Below, one piece after another: positions 55,974 to 63,859 of a DNA stretch of 64,000 bases; position 1 is the first letter of the stretch; each line of letters opens with the position of its first letter. The position numbers were made by a program, and so were the translations under genes. Location: assembly GCF_017068395.1 (NCBI RefSeq), contig NZ_CP070619.1:3410001-3474000 (forward strand), in the 5' to 3' direction. The notes under the pieces were generated by a model. It had not been told where the DNA came from, did not search any database, and saw only the letters and a list, made by a program, of their open reading frames with translations. This DNA comes from Rhodococcus pseudokoreensis (lineage in GTDB: Bacteria > Actinomycetota > Actinomycetes > Mycobacteriales > Mycobacteriaceae).

Positions 55974-56831
55974 ATGATCAGCGAAATAGCCTGGGTGGAC
56001 GGAAGATGCGTCCGATTCGACGAGGTGAGCCTGTCACCTGCCACCCATGGGTTGTCGTATGCCACGTCGGTGTTCGACGGTATCCGCACATACGGCGGAA
56101 GCATCTTCAAATGCGACGACCACATAGCCAGGTTGCGGCGGTCCGCCGAGTTGTTCGGGCATACCCTGCAATATTCGAATGCGGACTTGGCTGATGCGTG
56201 CCACGAATTGGTGAGGGCCAACGATCTGGCCGATGCGTACATCAAGTGCTTGGTCTTCTACGACGACACCGATGTGAGTTTCAAAGCGCAAGGCTCTTCC
56301 AGCAAGGTGGTCCTGTTCGCCCTGCCCTTTCCTTCGAATTCGGGCGCGGAGCAGTATCGGCTCTCGACGGCAACGTGGCGGCGTGCACCAGCCTCGTGCC
56401 ACCCGTATCAGGCGAAAACGTCGTCTACCTACGCGTTGAGCTACTTGAGCCACCGCGGGCGGGCCGACGGCTACGATGATGTGCTCTTTCTGTCGACAGC
56501 CGACGCTGTGTGCGAGTCGAGCGGCTCGAACGTGTTCTTCGTCGAGGGCGACGCATTGTTCACGCCCACTGCCGAATTAGCCCTCGACGGGATTACCCGA
56601 AGGGTGATCATCGATGAGCTGTGTCCGCGACTGAAGCTCTCGATAACGGAACGCGACATCGCATACGACGAGATCGGAGCGTTCGACGCCGCATTTCTGT
56701 GTGGCACTGCGATTGAAATCATGGGGATTTCCGGCATCGACGAGATCCGGTATGCGAAGTCCGCAGTGGTCGATGCGATTGCAACCGAATATCGGCATTT
56801 GACCCGCGGCAGGTCCGCCACTCGACAGTGA
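55974..56831 (+). CDS. Class IV PLP aminotransferase (BCAT/DAAT-like)
   Basis: A 285-residue fold-type IV enzyme: ATHGLSYATSVFDGIRTYGG at the N-terminus, Schiff-base Lys (K148) in YQAKTSSTYALSY, and the PLP phosphate loop ESSGSNVFFVEGD with LDGITRRVI. ATG 55974 is chosen for GGAG seven bases upstream; an in-frame ATG four codons before is possible. It begins one base after the preceding stop. Likely makes or interconverts an amino acid precursor. The 122 bp after it hold no gene. Confidence 0.85.
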   Translation: MISEIAWVDGRCVRFDEVSLSPATHGLSYATSVFDGIRTYGGSIFKCDDHIARLRRSAELFGHTLQYSNADLADACHELVRANDLADAYIKCLVFYDDTDVSFKAQGSSSKVVLFALPFPSNSGAEQYRLSTATWRRAPASCHPYQAKTSSTYALSYLSHRGRADGYDDVLFLSTADAVCESSGSNVFFVEGDALFTPTAELALDGITRRVIIDELCPRLKLSITERDIAYDEIGAFDAAFLCGTAIEIMGISGIDEIRYAKSAVVDAIATEYRHLTRGRSATRQ

Positions 56832-56953
56832 CCACGAAAGGTGGACGATCTTTCCCCCCAGGGTTCCTGGATTCGCATCCGTCGGCCCGGGATAGTACTG
56901 GAAGGTGAACGTTCAATTCGCCGATCGGCATTCCATCCAGCGGGGTCTTCTGA

Positions 56954-58213
56954 ATGAAACTGCTCATCCTCCATCGCGTTCCGTATTCCTTCATCGAATA
57001 CCATCGCGTAATCGATCATGAAATTCACGATGTCGTCTACGTGGGAACAGGCGCGCAACTTGCCACCGTGCCGCCCGACCTTCCCTGCACGAGGGTTGAA
57101 CGGCCCGGTCGAGCAGGTCTTGCCGAGGAAGTTCGCACCCTGTTCTCCCCCGACGATTCCTTCGACAGAGTCATCAGCGTTTCCCAATACGAGATGATGG
57201 ATGCCGCGCAGATAAGGCGGAGTCTCGGAGTGGAAGGGGTATTGCCGGGGCAGGTCCACGTCGTGAACGACAAGGTAGCGATGAAAGCCGCGGTCGCAGG
57301 ATGCGGACTTCGCGTGCCCAGATTTGTTCGCTGCGACGAGGCGCTCGCCGCTTCGTCCGCCGATGTCGCTCCTTGGGCCGGGAAGACGGTGCTCAAACCA
57401 CTCGATGGAACCGCCAGCAAGGATGTTTTCGTTTTCGCCACCTACGCTGACGCCGGCACTGCGATTCTCGATCACCCGACAGGTGTGGAGGACTGGGATC
57501 CTGAGCGCTTCCAACTCGAAGAATACGTGGAGGGGCCGATCTTCCATTTCGATGGCGTGATGCTTGCCGGTGCGCCGGTGGCGATCGTCGCCAGCAGATA
57601 TTTGGGCACGTGCCTCGAGTTCGCCCAGGGAGTTCCGCAGGGATCGATTCAAGTCGACGACGACGGTGGGCGTTGCATGGTAGCGGTCGAGTACCTCCGG
57701 GCCGTGGGTATCGAGAATGGCCCGTTTCATCTCGAAATGATCGAGGCCGCAGAGGGAATGGTTTTCCTGGAGGTCGGCGCCCGCCCCGGCGGCGGACACA
57801 TCAAGGAGACATTCCGGCTTGCCACGGGAATCGACTTGGTCGCGGCCGGTTTGGCGTGCAACCTCGATTGGTCACCTCTCGAAACCAATCCACTGAAACG
57901 GTGGTTCGAAAGGACGGCGAGCAGCAAGGTTTACGGGGACTTCATGTTCCCGGGTCACCTGCTTCCGTCGCGATACTGCGCGATATCGGGTGGAGAACGG
58001 TTTCAGGCCCACCCCGACGTTGTTCGATGGAAGGAGCTGGAAGCGGGCGCTTCACTTCCGGGGACCGTGAGCTATTTCGATTTCGAATTACCCGTCAGCG
58101 GCATCGTCGCCGGCCGGTCGAGCTCTGCAGTGACCTCACTCATCCGCGAGATCCTGACGACCGTGCAAGTCGTACCGGTCGAGCGGCCCACTCAACGCCC
58201 CACACCTTGCTGA
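56954..58213 (+). CDS. ATP-grasp ligase (dipeptide/L-amino-acid ligase type)
   Basis: A 419-residue ATP-grasp enzyme: N-terminal Rossmann-like domain (MKLLILHRVPYSFIEYHRV), ATP-binding strands with VVNDKVAMKAAVAGCGLRVP, KTVLKPLDGTASKDVFVF, QLEEYVEG, and catalytic/metal residues in FHLEMIEAAEGMVFLEVGARPGGG. This is the pattern of carboxylate-amine ligases such as BacD-like peptide ligases. With the second ATP-grasp gene it suggests ribosome- and NRPS-independent amide bond formation. Confidence 0.82.
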   Translation: MKLLILHRVPYSFIEYHRVIDHEIHDVVYVGTGAQLATVPPDLPCTRVERPGRAGLAEEVRTLFSPDDSFDRVISVSQYEMMDAAQIRRSLGVEGVLPGQVHVVNDKVAMKAAVAGCGLRVPRFVRCDEALAASSADVAPWAGKTVLKPLDGTASKDVFVFATYADAGTAILDHPTGVEDWDPERFQLEEYVEGPIFHFDGVMLAGAPVAIVASRYLGTCLEFAQGVPQGSIQVDDDGGRCMVAVEYLRAVGIENGPFHLEMIEAAEGMVFLEVGARPGGGHIKETFRLATGIDLVAAGLACNLDWSPLETNPLKRWFERTASSKVYGDFMFPGHLLPSRYCAISGGERFQAHPDVVRWKELEAGASLPGTVSYFDFELPVSGIVAGRSSSAVTSLIREILTTVQVVPVERPTQRPTPC

Positions 58214-58243
58214 CCGGGCAGTACCTGAGTCTTCCCGGTCAGC
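58209..58243. terminator. Bidirectional hairpin between the two ATP-grasp genes
   Basis: GCTGACCGGG (58209-58218) pairs perfectly with CCCGGTCAGC (58234-58243). It contains the stop codons of both convergent genes. Confidence 0.75.
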
Positions 58244-59432
58244 GCGGGAGCGGACTCGTCTCCACCCGAATCCGGTCCTGCGCCTGAGCCAACCGGCGCT
58301 CGGCGTCCACGAGATCAGTGCCGACGGCGACAATGACACCTTGACGATCCGCAGAGGACCGGAGCGGACCGAGGCGTTGCCCTGGTTCGAGAGAACACTG
58401 CAACCGGATGATCCCCTCGACCTCACGCGCGGCATCGATGCCCTGCACGCGTTCGATCACCACATTCTCGTAGGCAAAGAATGCGATGCAGCCCGCCCCG
58501 CGCCCGGGTGTGCGCGATTGCGGCGGCAGCCCGGCAAGATGACAGATCGATTCCCGGACCAGATCGCGACCCATCGCACGGAGCACCAGCTCCCAGATGA
58601 AATCGCCTCCAGGACGGGTATTGCCCTCGATGATCCGCGGCCCGGCCGGGCCGAAACGCACTTCGGTATGGGCCGGCCCGAAGGAATGACCGATCGAACC
58701 GAGGAAATCGGTGACGAGTCCGCGGAGCTCGGCAAGGGCCGATGCCGCGAGCGCGGCAGGCATCAGATGACCGGTTTCGATATACCGTGGCGGGCCGGTG
58801 GTGGTTTTTGCCGTCACCGCGATGATGTCGTGCCTGCCATCCGTGGTGAAGGATTCGACGCTGTATTCGGGGCCGTCGATGAACTCCTCGACGAGGGTCG
58901 GCCCGGGGCACTCGCCGCGAGAGCGGGCGAATGCGGATTCGACCTGGTCGAGGCTGGAGACGCGAAAAACACCGGAGCTGCCGGCGCCTTCAGCCGGTTT
59001 GACGATGATCGGGGCGCCCACCGACTGAAGGAAGCTCCGTACCTCGGAGGACGAATGGCAGCTCCGGGTCAGCACAGCTCCGAGATCACGGCCGGCCAGG
59101 TGCTCGCGCATCGCGATCTTGTCGCGGGTCAACCGGACGGCTTCCCGCGCATTGCCCTTGATGCCCAGGGCCTCTTTGATCACGGCGGCCGGAATGAGGC
59201 CGTGCTCGGTGAATGACACGACGGCATCGATGCGTTTGAACTCGTGCAGCGCCCGCGCCCTGCCGAGCGCCTCTGTCTGGTTGCGGTAGTCGAATACGCA
59301 CAGCCGGTGGGCGCGCCTGGCCTGCTGCGCGGTGACCGATTCGGAATTCTGAAACACAGACAGCTCGACCGGTAGATCTTCGATCATGCGGAAAGTCTCG
59401 TCATGTCCGCCGACGATCAATATGTGAGCCAT
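58239..59432 (-). CDS. Second ATP-grasp ligase
   Basis: A 397-residue ATP-grasp protein: MAHILIVGGHDETFRMIE, LTRDKIAMREHLAGRDLGAV, PIIVKPAEGAGSSGVFRVSS, LVEEFIDGPEYSVESF, and metal-binding GPRIIEGNTRPGGDFIWEL. It belongs to the same carboxylate-amine ligase class as the convergent gene at 56954 but is only distantly similar, so it probably joins a different pair of substrates. The methyltransferase gene lies 58 bp upstream in the same direction, forming a second minus-strand unit. Confidence 0.82.
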   Translation of the reverse strand: MAHILIVGGHDETFRMIEDLPVELSVFQNSESVTAQQARRAHRLCVFDYRNQTEALGRARALHEFKRIDAVVSFTEHGLIPAAVIKEALGIKGNAREAVRLTRDKIAMREHLAGRDLGAVLTRSCHSSSEVRSFLQSVGAPIIVKPAEGAGSSGVFRVSSLDQVESAFARSRGECPGPTLVEEFIDGPEYSVESFTTDGRHDIIAVTAKTTTGPPRYIETGHLMPAALAASALAELRGLVTDFLGSIGHSFGPAHTEVRFGPAGPRIIEGNTRPGGDFIWELVLRAMGRDLVRESICHLAGLPPQSRTPGRGAGCIAFFAYENVVIERVQGIDAAREVEGIIRLQCSLEPGQRLGPLRSSADRQGVIVAVGTDLVDAERRLAQAQDRIRVETSPLPR

Positions 59433-59490
59433 GCCGACCCAGCTCCCCGAGGTCCGCTGACTCCCGGAAGTCGTGCTCGTCCGGCCGGTC

Positions 59491-60510
59491 TCACTTGCGG
59501 CCCTCGATTACGCTGAAACCGCAGGGCAGGAGCGTACTGCCGGTGAGTCCGAGACCTGCGCGTTCGTACAGGCGCGCATAGTCGTGAATGGTTCGCTCCC
59601 GGCCGCCCGTCATGACCAGCATGGCGACGTCCACCACATTTCCCCAGACGTATCCGCCGTCCTCGCTGATCACCCGCTCCAGGACCAGGATCCTGCCGCC
59701 GGGCTCGAGTGCGTTCGCGCAATTGGTGAGGACGCGCACCGAGTCTTCGTCGTTCATCGTGTGCAGAACGCTCTTGAGCAGGTGGACGTCGCCCCCGCCG
59801 GGCACCTCTGTGAAACCGTCGCCGGGCACGATGCCACAGCGCTCGTCGACGCCGTATTCCCGCAAGGTAGCACCGGCCCTGGCCAGCGAGAACTCCAAGT
59901 CGTAGATCGTGCCCCGCAGATGATCGTTATTGCGCAACAGCTGGGCGGTCACGATGCCGTAGCCACCGCCGACATCGACGACGTGCCGATTGTCCGTGAA
60001 ATCGACCGCTTCCGCGGTCTCGAGACCGGCGCGGATCGAGATCTCGTGCCAGCCCAGATGGAAGCGCTGGGCGGAGTCGGGGTGCTCGGCCAGGTACTCG
60101 AAGAGGGATTTGCCGAAGTACTGGCCGAATCCTGTCTGTCCCGTGCGAGCGCAATGGAGCAGTCCGCTCCAGGCCAGGTACGTTTCTGCGCCCGCGAAGA
60201 GCTCCACCTCGCTTGCGATCGAATCCGGATGATCCCTGCGCAAGAACTCGGCTCGCGGCGTGAGCGCGCACGTGTCCTGCTCGTCCACGGAGAAGACCCC
60301 GGCACTCATGAGTAGGCGGAGGATCCGCTTCAGCGCATCGGGATCAGTTCCACTTCGCCGGGCGAGATCGACAAGCGCCAGTGGGCCCGCCGCCAGCAGA
60401 TCGGCGAGCTCCAGCTCGACGGCTACGAACAAGCAGCTGGATATGTTGTAGCCATGAACCATCTCTTTGACACAGAGACGGTCGGGCTTGTCACGGAAGT
60501 CGAAATACAT
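59491..60510 (-). CDS. Second SAM-dependent O-methyltransferase
   Basis: A 339-residue type 2 O-methyltransferase: MVHGYNISSCLFVAVELELAD, SAM site HVVDVGGGYGIVTAQLL, catalytic His in LKSVLHTMNDEDSVRVL, and GRERTIHDYARLYERAG. Paralogous to 48118-49113. ATG 60510 gives the standard N-terminus (MYFDFRDKPDRLC); an upstream extension to 60630 lacks similarity. The two methyltransferases border the cluster and probably act on the same product line. Confidence 0.85.
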   Translation of the reverse strand: MYFDFRDKPDRLCVKEMVHGYNISSCLFVAVELELADLLAAGPLALVDLARRSGTDPDALKRILRLLMSAGVFSVDEQDTCALTPRAEFLRRDHPDSIASEVELFAGAETYLAWSGLLHCARTGQTGFGQYFGKSLFEYLAEHPDSAQRFHLGWHEISIRAGLETAEAVDFTDNRHVVDVGGGYGIVTAQLLRNNDHLRGTIYDLEFSLARAGATLREYGVDERCGIVPGDGFTEVPGGGDVHLLKSVLHTMNDEDSVRVLTNCANALEPGGRILVLERVISEDGGYVWGNVVDVAMLVMTGGRERTIHDYARLYERAGLGLTGSTLLPCGFSVIEGRK

Positions 60511-60547
60511 TGTGCGCCCTCGAATAGGTCGTGGAGTACAGCCATAC

Positions 60548-60577
60548 GTGGAACTCCCGGACTCCCGGGCGTTCCAC
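60548..60577. terminator. Hairpin between the PIN gene and the methyltransferase
   Basis: GTGGAAC (60548-60554) pairs with GTTCCAC (60571-60577), with an inner CCCGG/CCGGG stem. It lies 54-83 bases downstream of the PIN gene stop on the minus strand and 38 bases before the methyltransferase start, so it may terminate the former or control the latter. Confidence 0.55.
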
Positions 60578-60630
60578 CAGCGTGAGGCCTCGCCGCGCCG
60601 CGCGATAGGCACCCCGGGGTTGGCAACCAT

Positions 60631-61815
60631 TCACCCTGTGGGGTCCGACTCCGACCCCAGATTCCGTACCAGCCAACGCCCGTCGACGAGATGCATGAGG
60701 ACCGGGCACACGTACCGGGGATCGTTCGGCTGCCACAGGCCGCCCTCCAGCGCCGAGGCGTCGAGCACGTAGAGCGCCTCGACCCCCGGGGCGACCATCC
60801 TGGTCGCTGAACCGATTCCCCACGTCGCCGGATCCGGCAGCATCGCCCGGAACGACCGCAGATGCACGCGCTCGAAATGCACCCACAGCGGATGATCCGG
60901 GACCGGCCCCGCAAGGGCCGCCTCGACCGTCGCACTATCCCAACCGTCGACGGTCATCTGATAGTGGTTGTCGCGCACCCACTTCTGCGCGAGCACCGCC
61001 CGGAAGTCGGGATCCACGTTCGGCCATACCGACAGCAGGTCCCCGTCCACACACACCGGCATCAGGAATGCCCACGCCGCATTCACCAGATCTGTGTGCC
61101 CGAGCACCCGCACCCGTTCGGCCGGATCCATCGTACGAAGCTGCCGGTACGTCTGCCGGACCTCGGGCGGCAGCGAGTCGATCTGCTCGTCGGTCAACTC
61201 CGGAAGGACGGACGCCGCAGGCACCGCACCGCTGTCCGCGGCGTCGTCCCGGTCGTCAAGCAATGCCCGGACGGCGTCGACGAACCGTGGGGTCAGCCGG
61301 TCGAGTGACTCGAGCAACTCCCCCACCGTGCGCGGCGGAAGCGTATTCCGGGCGATCAGTACGTGTATCCGCTCGAACACCGCTTCCGAATCCAGATCGA
61401 GCTGATCGCAGAGGAATTCGTCGGGGTGGATCGCCTCGACGTCGAACGGGTCGAGGGCCGCCGGCGGGAAGTCCGTCAGGTCGGCGGTCACGATCAATGC
61501 CGCACCGGACCGTACCGCCGCGGCCAGGACGTGCCGGTCCTTCGGATCGTTGGTCATCGCGGGAATCAACTCGCGGTACCCTCGTGACTCCTCCTCCGCG
61601 AACGGGAACGCCCTGCGCATCTGCTGAACCCGCCGCGCCGCCTGCTCCGGTGACTTGCCGAACCTCTCCCCGGCCAGGTCGCGCTCCACCTCATCGAGCA
61701 GATCCGGCGTCCACACCGGCCGGAACAACTCGGCATCGGCCAGGGTCAGCAGCAGGTTGTTGAGGACCTGCGGAAGCAGGACGCACCCGTCGAGAACCAC
61801 CCGAAAGGTAGCCAT
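60631..61815 (-). CDS. PIN-domain protein with long C-terminal extension
   Basis: A 394-residue protein. Residues 1 to about 150 form a PIN-type nuclease domain: VVLDGCVLLPQ (first Asp), PDLLDEVERDL, NDPKDRHVLAAAV, and TADLTDFP (last Asp). Ordinary VapC toxins are about 135 residues; here a further 240 residues follow, containing WVRDNHYQMTVDGWDSATV and ending LVRNLGSESDPTG, with no family I recognise. It follows an HTH protein gene by 19 bp, the gene order of a toxin-antitoxin pair. RNase activity is inferred only. Confidence 0.6.
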   Translation of the reverse strand: MATFRVVLDGCVLLPQVLNNLLLTLADAELFRPVWTPDLLDEVERDLAGERFGKSPEQAARRVQQMRRAFPFAEEESRGYRELIPAMTNDPKDRHVLAAAVRSGAALIVTADLTDFPPAALDPFDVEAIHPDEFLCDQLDLDSEAVFERIHVLIARNTLPPRTVGELLESLDRLTPRFVDAVRALLDDRDDAADSGAVPAASVLPELTDEQIDSLPPEVRQTYRQLRTMDPAERVRVLGHTDLVNAAWAFLMPVCVDGDLLSVWPNVDPDFRAVLAQKWVRDNHYQMTVDGWDSATVEAALAGPVPDHPLWVHFERVHLRSFRAMLPDPATWGIGSATRMVAPGVEALYVLDASALEGGLWQPNDPRYVCPVLMHLVDGRWLVRNLGSESDPTG

Positions 61816-61834
61816 CGGTTGCCCTGCCCCTCGA

Positions 61835-62293
61835 TCAGCGGGTCGAGACGAAGCCGTCAGCGGCGTCGCCGGGGTCCGGGGTTTCCTCGTGCGCCATCTC
61901 CTCGAACACCTGACCGCGTCGCGCACGCTCGTGTTGTCTGTAGGCGAGCACGTCCGCCAACTCCACCCGCCGATGCCGGCCCGGCGACGAGTACGGAATC
62001 TTCCCGGCCTCGAGCAACCGCACCAACGTCGGCCGGGTAATGCCCAGCAGTTCCGCGGCCTCCTGCGTCGTCAACACCGTCCGATGCGGCTCCACCGTCA
62101 CCGCCTGCCCCCGATCCAGAGCCGTGACCGCGTCGACGAGCAACTCCCGGACACTGTCCGGCAACGGCGCCGAACCCTCCGGGGTCGAGATAGTCACATC
62201 TTCCTGACCAGCGAGAACATACTTCAAGGCGGTGAGGAGTTCGCGATCGTCGGCGTCCGGCGGCAACACCGTGTGGTTCATCGGAGCGGCCAT
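61835..62293 (-). CDS. Excisionase-type HTH protein, probable antitoxin partner
   Basis: A 152-residue protein with a central MerR/excisionase-like HTH (RTVLTTQEAAELLGITRPTLVRLLEAGKIPYSSPGRHRRV, residues about 70-110) and an acidic C-terminus (HEETPDPGDAADGF). Such DNA-binding proteins precede PIN proteins in a common actinobacterial pair. GAGG lies unusually close to the ATG at 62293, so the in-frame ATG at 62281 may be used instead. Confidence 0.7.
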   Translation of the reverse strand: MAAPMNHTVLPPDADDRELLTALKYVLAGQEDVTISTPEGSAPLPDSVRELLVDAVTALDRGQAVTVEPHRTVLTTQEAAELLGITRPTLVRLLEAGKIPYSSPGRHRRVELADVLAYRQHERARRGQVFEEMAHEETPDPGDAADGFVSTR

Positions 62294-62355
62294 ACCTCAA
62301 CCCTAAAACGAAAAAAACGAACACACAATGTCCTGCGCAGCGGACGAGGTGGCTC

Positions 62356-63114
62356 TCAGCCGAGCCCGTCGAGGAATTCCTCGACCACTTTCCGGTACTG
62401 CTCTGGCTGGTCGTCGTGGACGAGGTGCCCGGCCTGCGCGATGCGGACGTACTCGGCGCCGGGATGCCGCTCCGCCATGGTCCGCATCTGGCCGTCGGGG
62501 GTGATGGTGAACTCCCCCTCGATCAGCAGGGCCGGAACCGTGATCGACGCCCACTGGTCCCAGAAGTGCCGCTCGCCCCACTCCGCCGAGATGTCGCGGA
62601 ACGTGTCGACGTCGCCGTGCAGGTACCAGCCGTCGGCGCGCTGCTCGAACGAATCCAGGAAGTACTGTCCGGCAACCGGACCGAAGAACTCGAACAGATC
62701 CTCCCGGGTCGCGAACGGCTGCGGCCAGTTCGAGATCATCGCCGCCCAGTCGTCGGCGGTGCGGCCGCGGAAGTCGGGGGCCATGTCTTCGAGGACGAGC
62801 GCCGACACCTTCTCCGGGTGCTCCGCCGCCAGGCACCAGGCGTGCAGGGCGCCCATCGAATGGCCGATCACGACCCACGGCCCGGCGAAGGGCGCGAGCG
62901 CCTCGGACAGGTCGGCGACGAACGCTTCCGTCGTCAACCGCGACGGTGCGGGCCTGCCGTGGCCTGCGGCGTCGAATGTGTAGACGTGACCGTGCTCGCG
63001 CAGCCACGGCACGTGCCGTCCCCACGTCCGGGCACTGCCCATCAGCCCGTGCAGCAGCAGAATCGGCTGTCCTGTCCCACCCTCGTCGTGCAACGCACTC
63101 TCACCCGCCACCAC
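62356..63114 (-). CDS. Alpha/beta hydrolase (Rv3591c-like)
   Basis: A 252-residue alpha/beta-hydrolase: oxyanion LLLHGLMGSARTWG, nucleophile elbow VIGHSMGALHAW (Ser), acid in LIEGEFTITPDG region and His in AQAGHLVHDDQ. It is divergent from mhuD, as Rv3591c is from Rv3592, which places it back in the conserved chromosomal block. GTG 63114 is used. Ester or other substrate unknown. Confidence 0.85.
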   Translation of the reverse strand: MVAGESALHDEGGTGQPILLLHGLMGSARTWGRHVPWLREHGHVYTFDAAGHGRPAPSRLTTEAFVADLSEALAPFAGPWVVIGHSMGALHAWCLAAEHPEKVSALVLEDMAPDFRGRTADDWAAMISNWPQPFATREDLFEFFGPVAGQYFLDSFEQRADGWYLHGDVDTFRDISAEWGERHFWDQWASITVPALLIEGEFTITPDGQMRTMAERHPGAEYVRIAQAGHLVHDDQPEQYRKVVEEFLDGLG

Positions 63115-63143
63115 TCCGACGCTAGCGGAGTAACCTCGCCCGC

Positions 63144-63458
63144 ATGGCAGTGGTGAAGATCAACGCAATCGAAATCCCCGAGGGCGCGGGCCCCGAACTC
63201 GAGAAGCGCTTCGCGGCGCGCGCACACGCCGTGGAGAACTCTCCCGGCTTCCTCGGCTTCCAGCTCCTGCGTCCGGTGCAGGGCGAGAAGCGCTACTTCG
63301 TCGTCACGCAGTGGGAGAGCGAAGAGGCATTCGCGGCGTGGCGCGACGGTCCGGCCCGGGAAGCACACGCGGGTGAGCGGAAGAAGCCGGTGGCGTCCGG
63401 GGCGTCGCTGCTGGAGTTCGAGGTCGTACTCGACGTCGCGGCGGCGAACAAGAGCTGA
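63144..63458 (+). CDS. mhuD: Heme-degrading monooxygenase MhuD
   Basis: A 104-residue IsdG-type heme oxygenase of the mycobacterial MhuD group. The heme-site residues N7, W66 and H75 are all in place (VVKINAIE, AAWRDG, REAHAGE), and the sequence follows the M. tuberculosis protein closely through HAVENSPGFLGFQLLRPV. MhuD opens heme to mycobilin and releases iron without CO. It lies 29 bp from the divergent hydrolase start. Confidence 0.92.
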   Translation: MAVVKINAIEIPEGAGPELEKRFAARAHAVENSPGFLGFQLLRPVQGEKRYFVVTQWESEEAFAAWRDGPAREAHAGERKKPVASGASLLEFEVVLDVAAANKS

Positions 63459-63519
63459 GCGGCGGAGGCGGGCCGAGGATTGACACGACGGCCCGCCGGG
63501 TGCAAAAGTTCGCAGGACA

Positions 63520-63626
63520 ATGCGATGGTTCGGCAGGAATCCGGTGCAATCCCGGAGCGGTCGCGCCACTGTAAATCGGAGTAGTCCCTAGCGGGAACCA
63601 CCTCGACAGCCAGATACTGCGGCCAT
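63520..63626 (+). promoter_or_regulatory. Cobalamin riboswitch
   Basis: The adenosylcobalamin aptamer core is readable: GGAATCCGGTGCAATCCCGG, then CGGTCGCGCCACTGTAAAT, and a B12-box-like AGCCAGATACTGCGGCC near 63608. It ends about 40 bp before cbtB, whose AGGAGG (63655-63660) could be sequestered when cobalamin is bound. Cobalamin thus should repress cobalt uptake. Confidence 0.88.
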
Positions 63627-63664
63627 CGCCTGGACCTAGGGGACGCGAAATCCCAGGAGGAACT

Positions 63665-63859
63665 ATGGCACTCGCATACGCACCCGGCTCGTCGGTCGAC
63701 ACGACCCGCCTCGCCGTCATCTCTTTCGCGATCGTTCTGTTCGCGATGCTCGCTCTCTACCTCGTGGGATTCGACCAGGGCGCGATCTCGCGCAGTGGCA
63801 TGTACATGCACGAATTGATGCATGACGGGCGCCACCTCCTGGGTCTGCCATGCCACTGA
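63665..63859 (+). CDS. cbtB: Cobalt transporter subunit CbtB
   Basis: A 64-residue CbtB with one transmembrane helix (LAVISFAIVLFAMLALYLVG) and the His-rich C-terminal metal motif MHELMHDGRHLLGLPCH. Expressed under the cobalamin riboswitch. It overlaps cbtA by 10 bp. Confidence 0.9.
   Translation: MALAYAPGSSVDTTRLAVISFAIVLFAMLALYLVGFDQGAISRSGMYMHELMHDGRHLLGLPCH

Noticed and set aside
48118..62293. Island as prophage or integrative conjugative element
   Set aside because: No integrase, relaxase, phage structural gene or attachment-site repeat could be found, so only a genomic island of unknown entry route is claimed.
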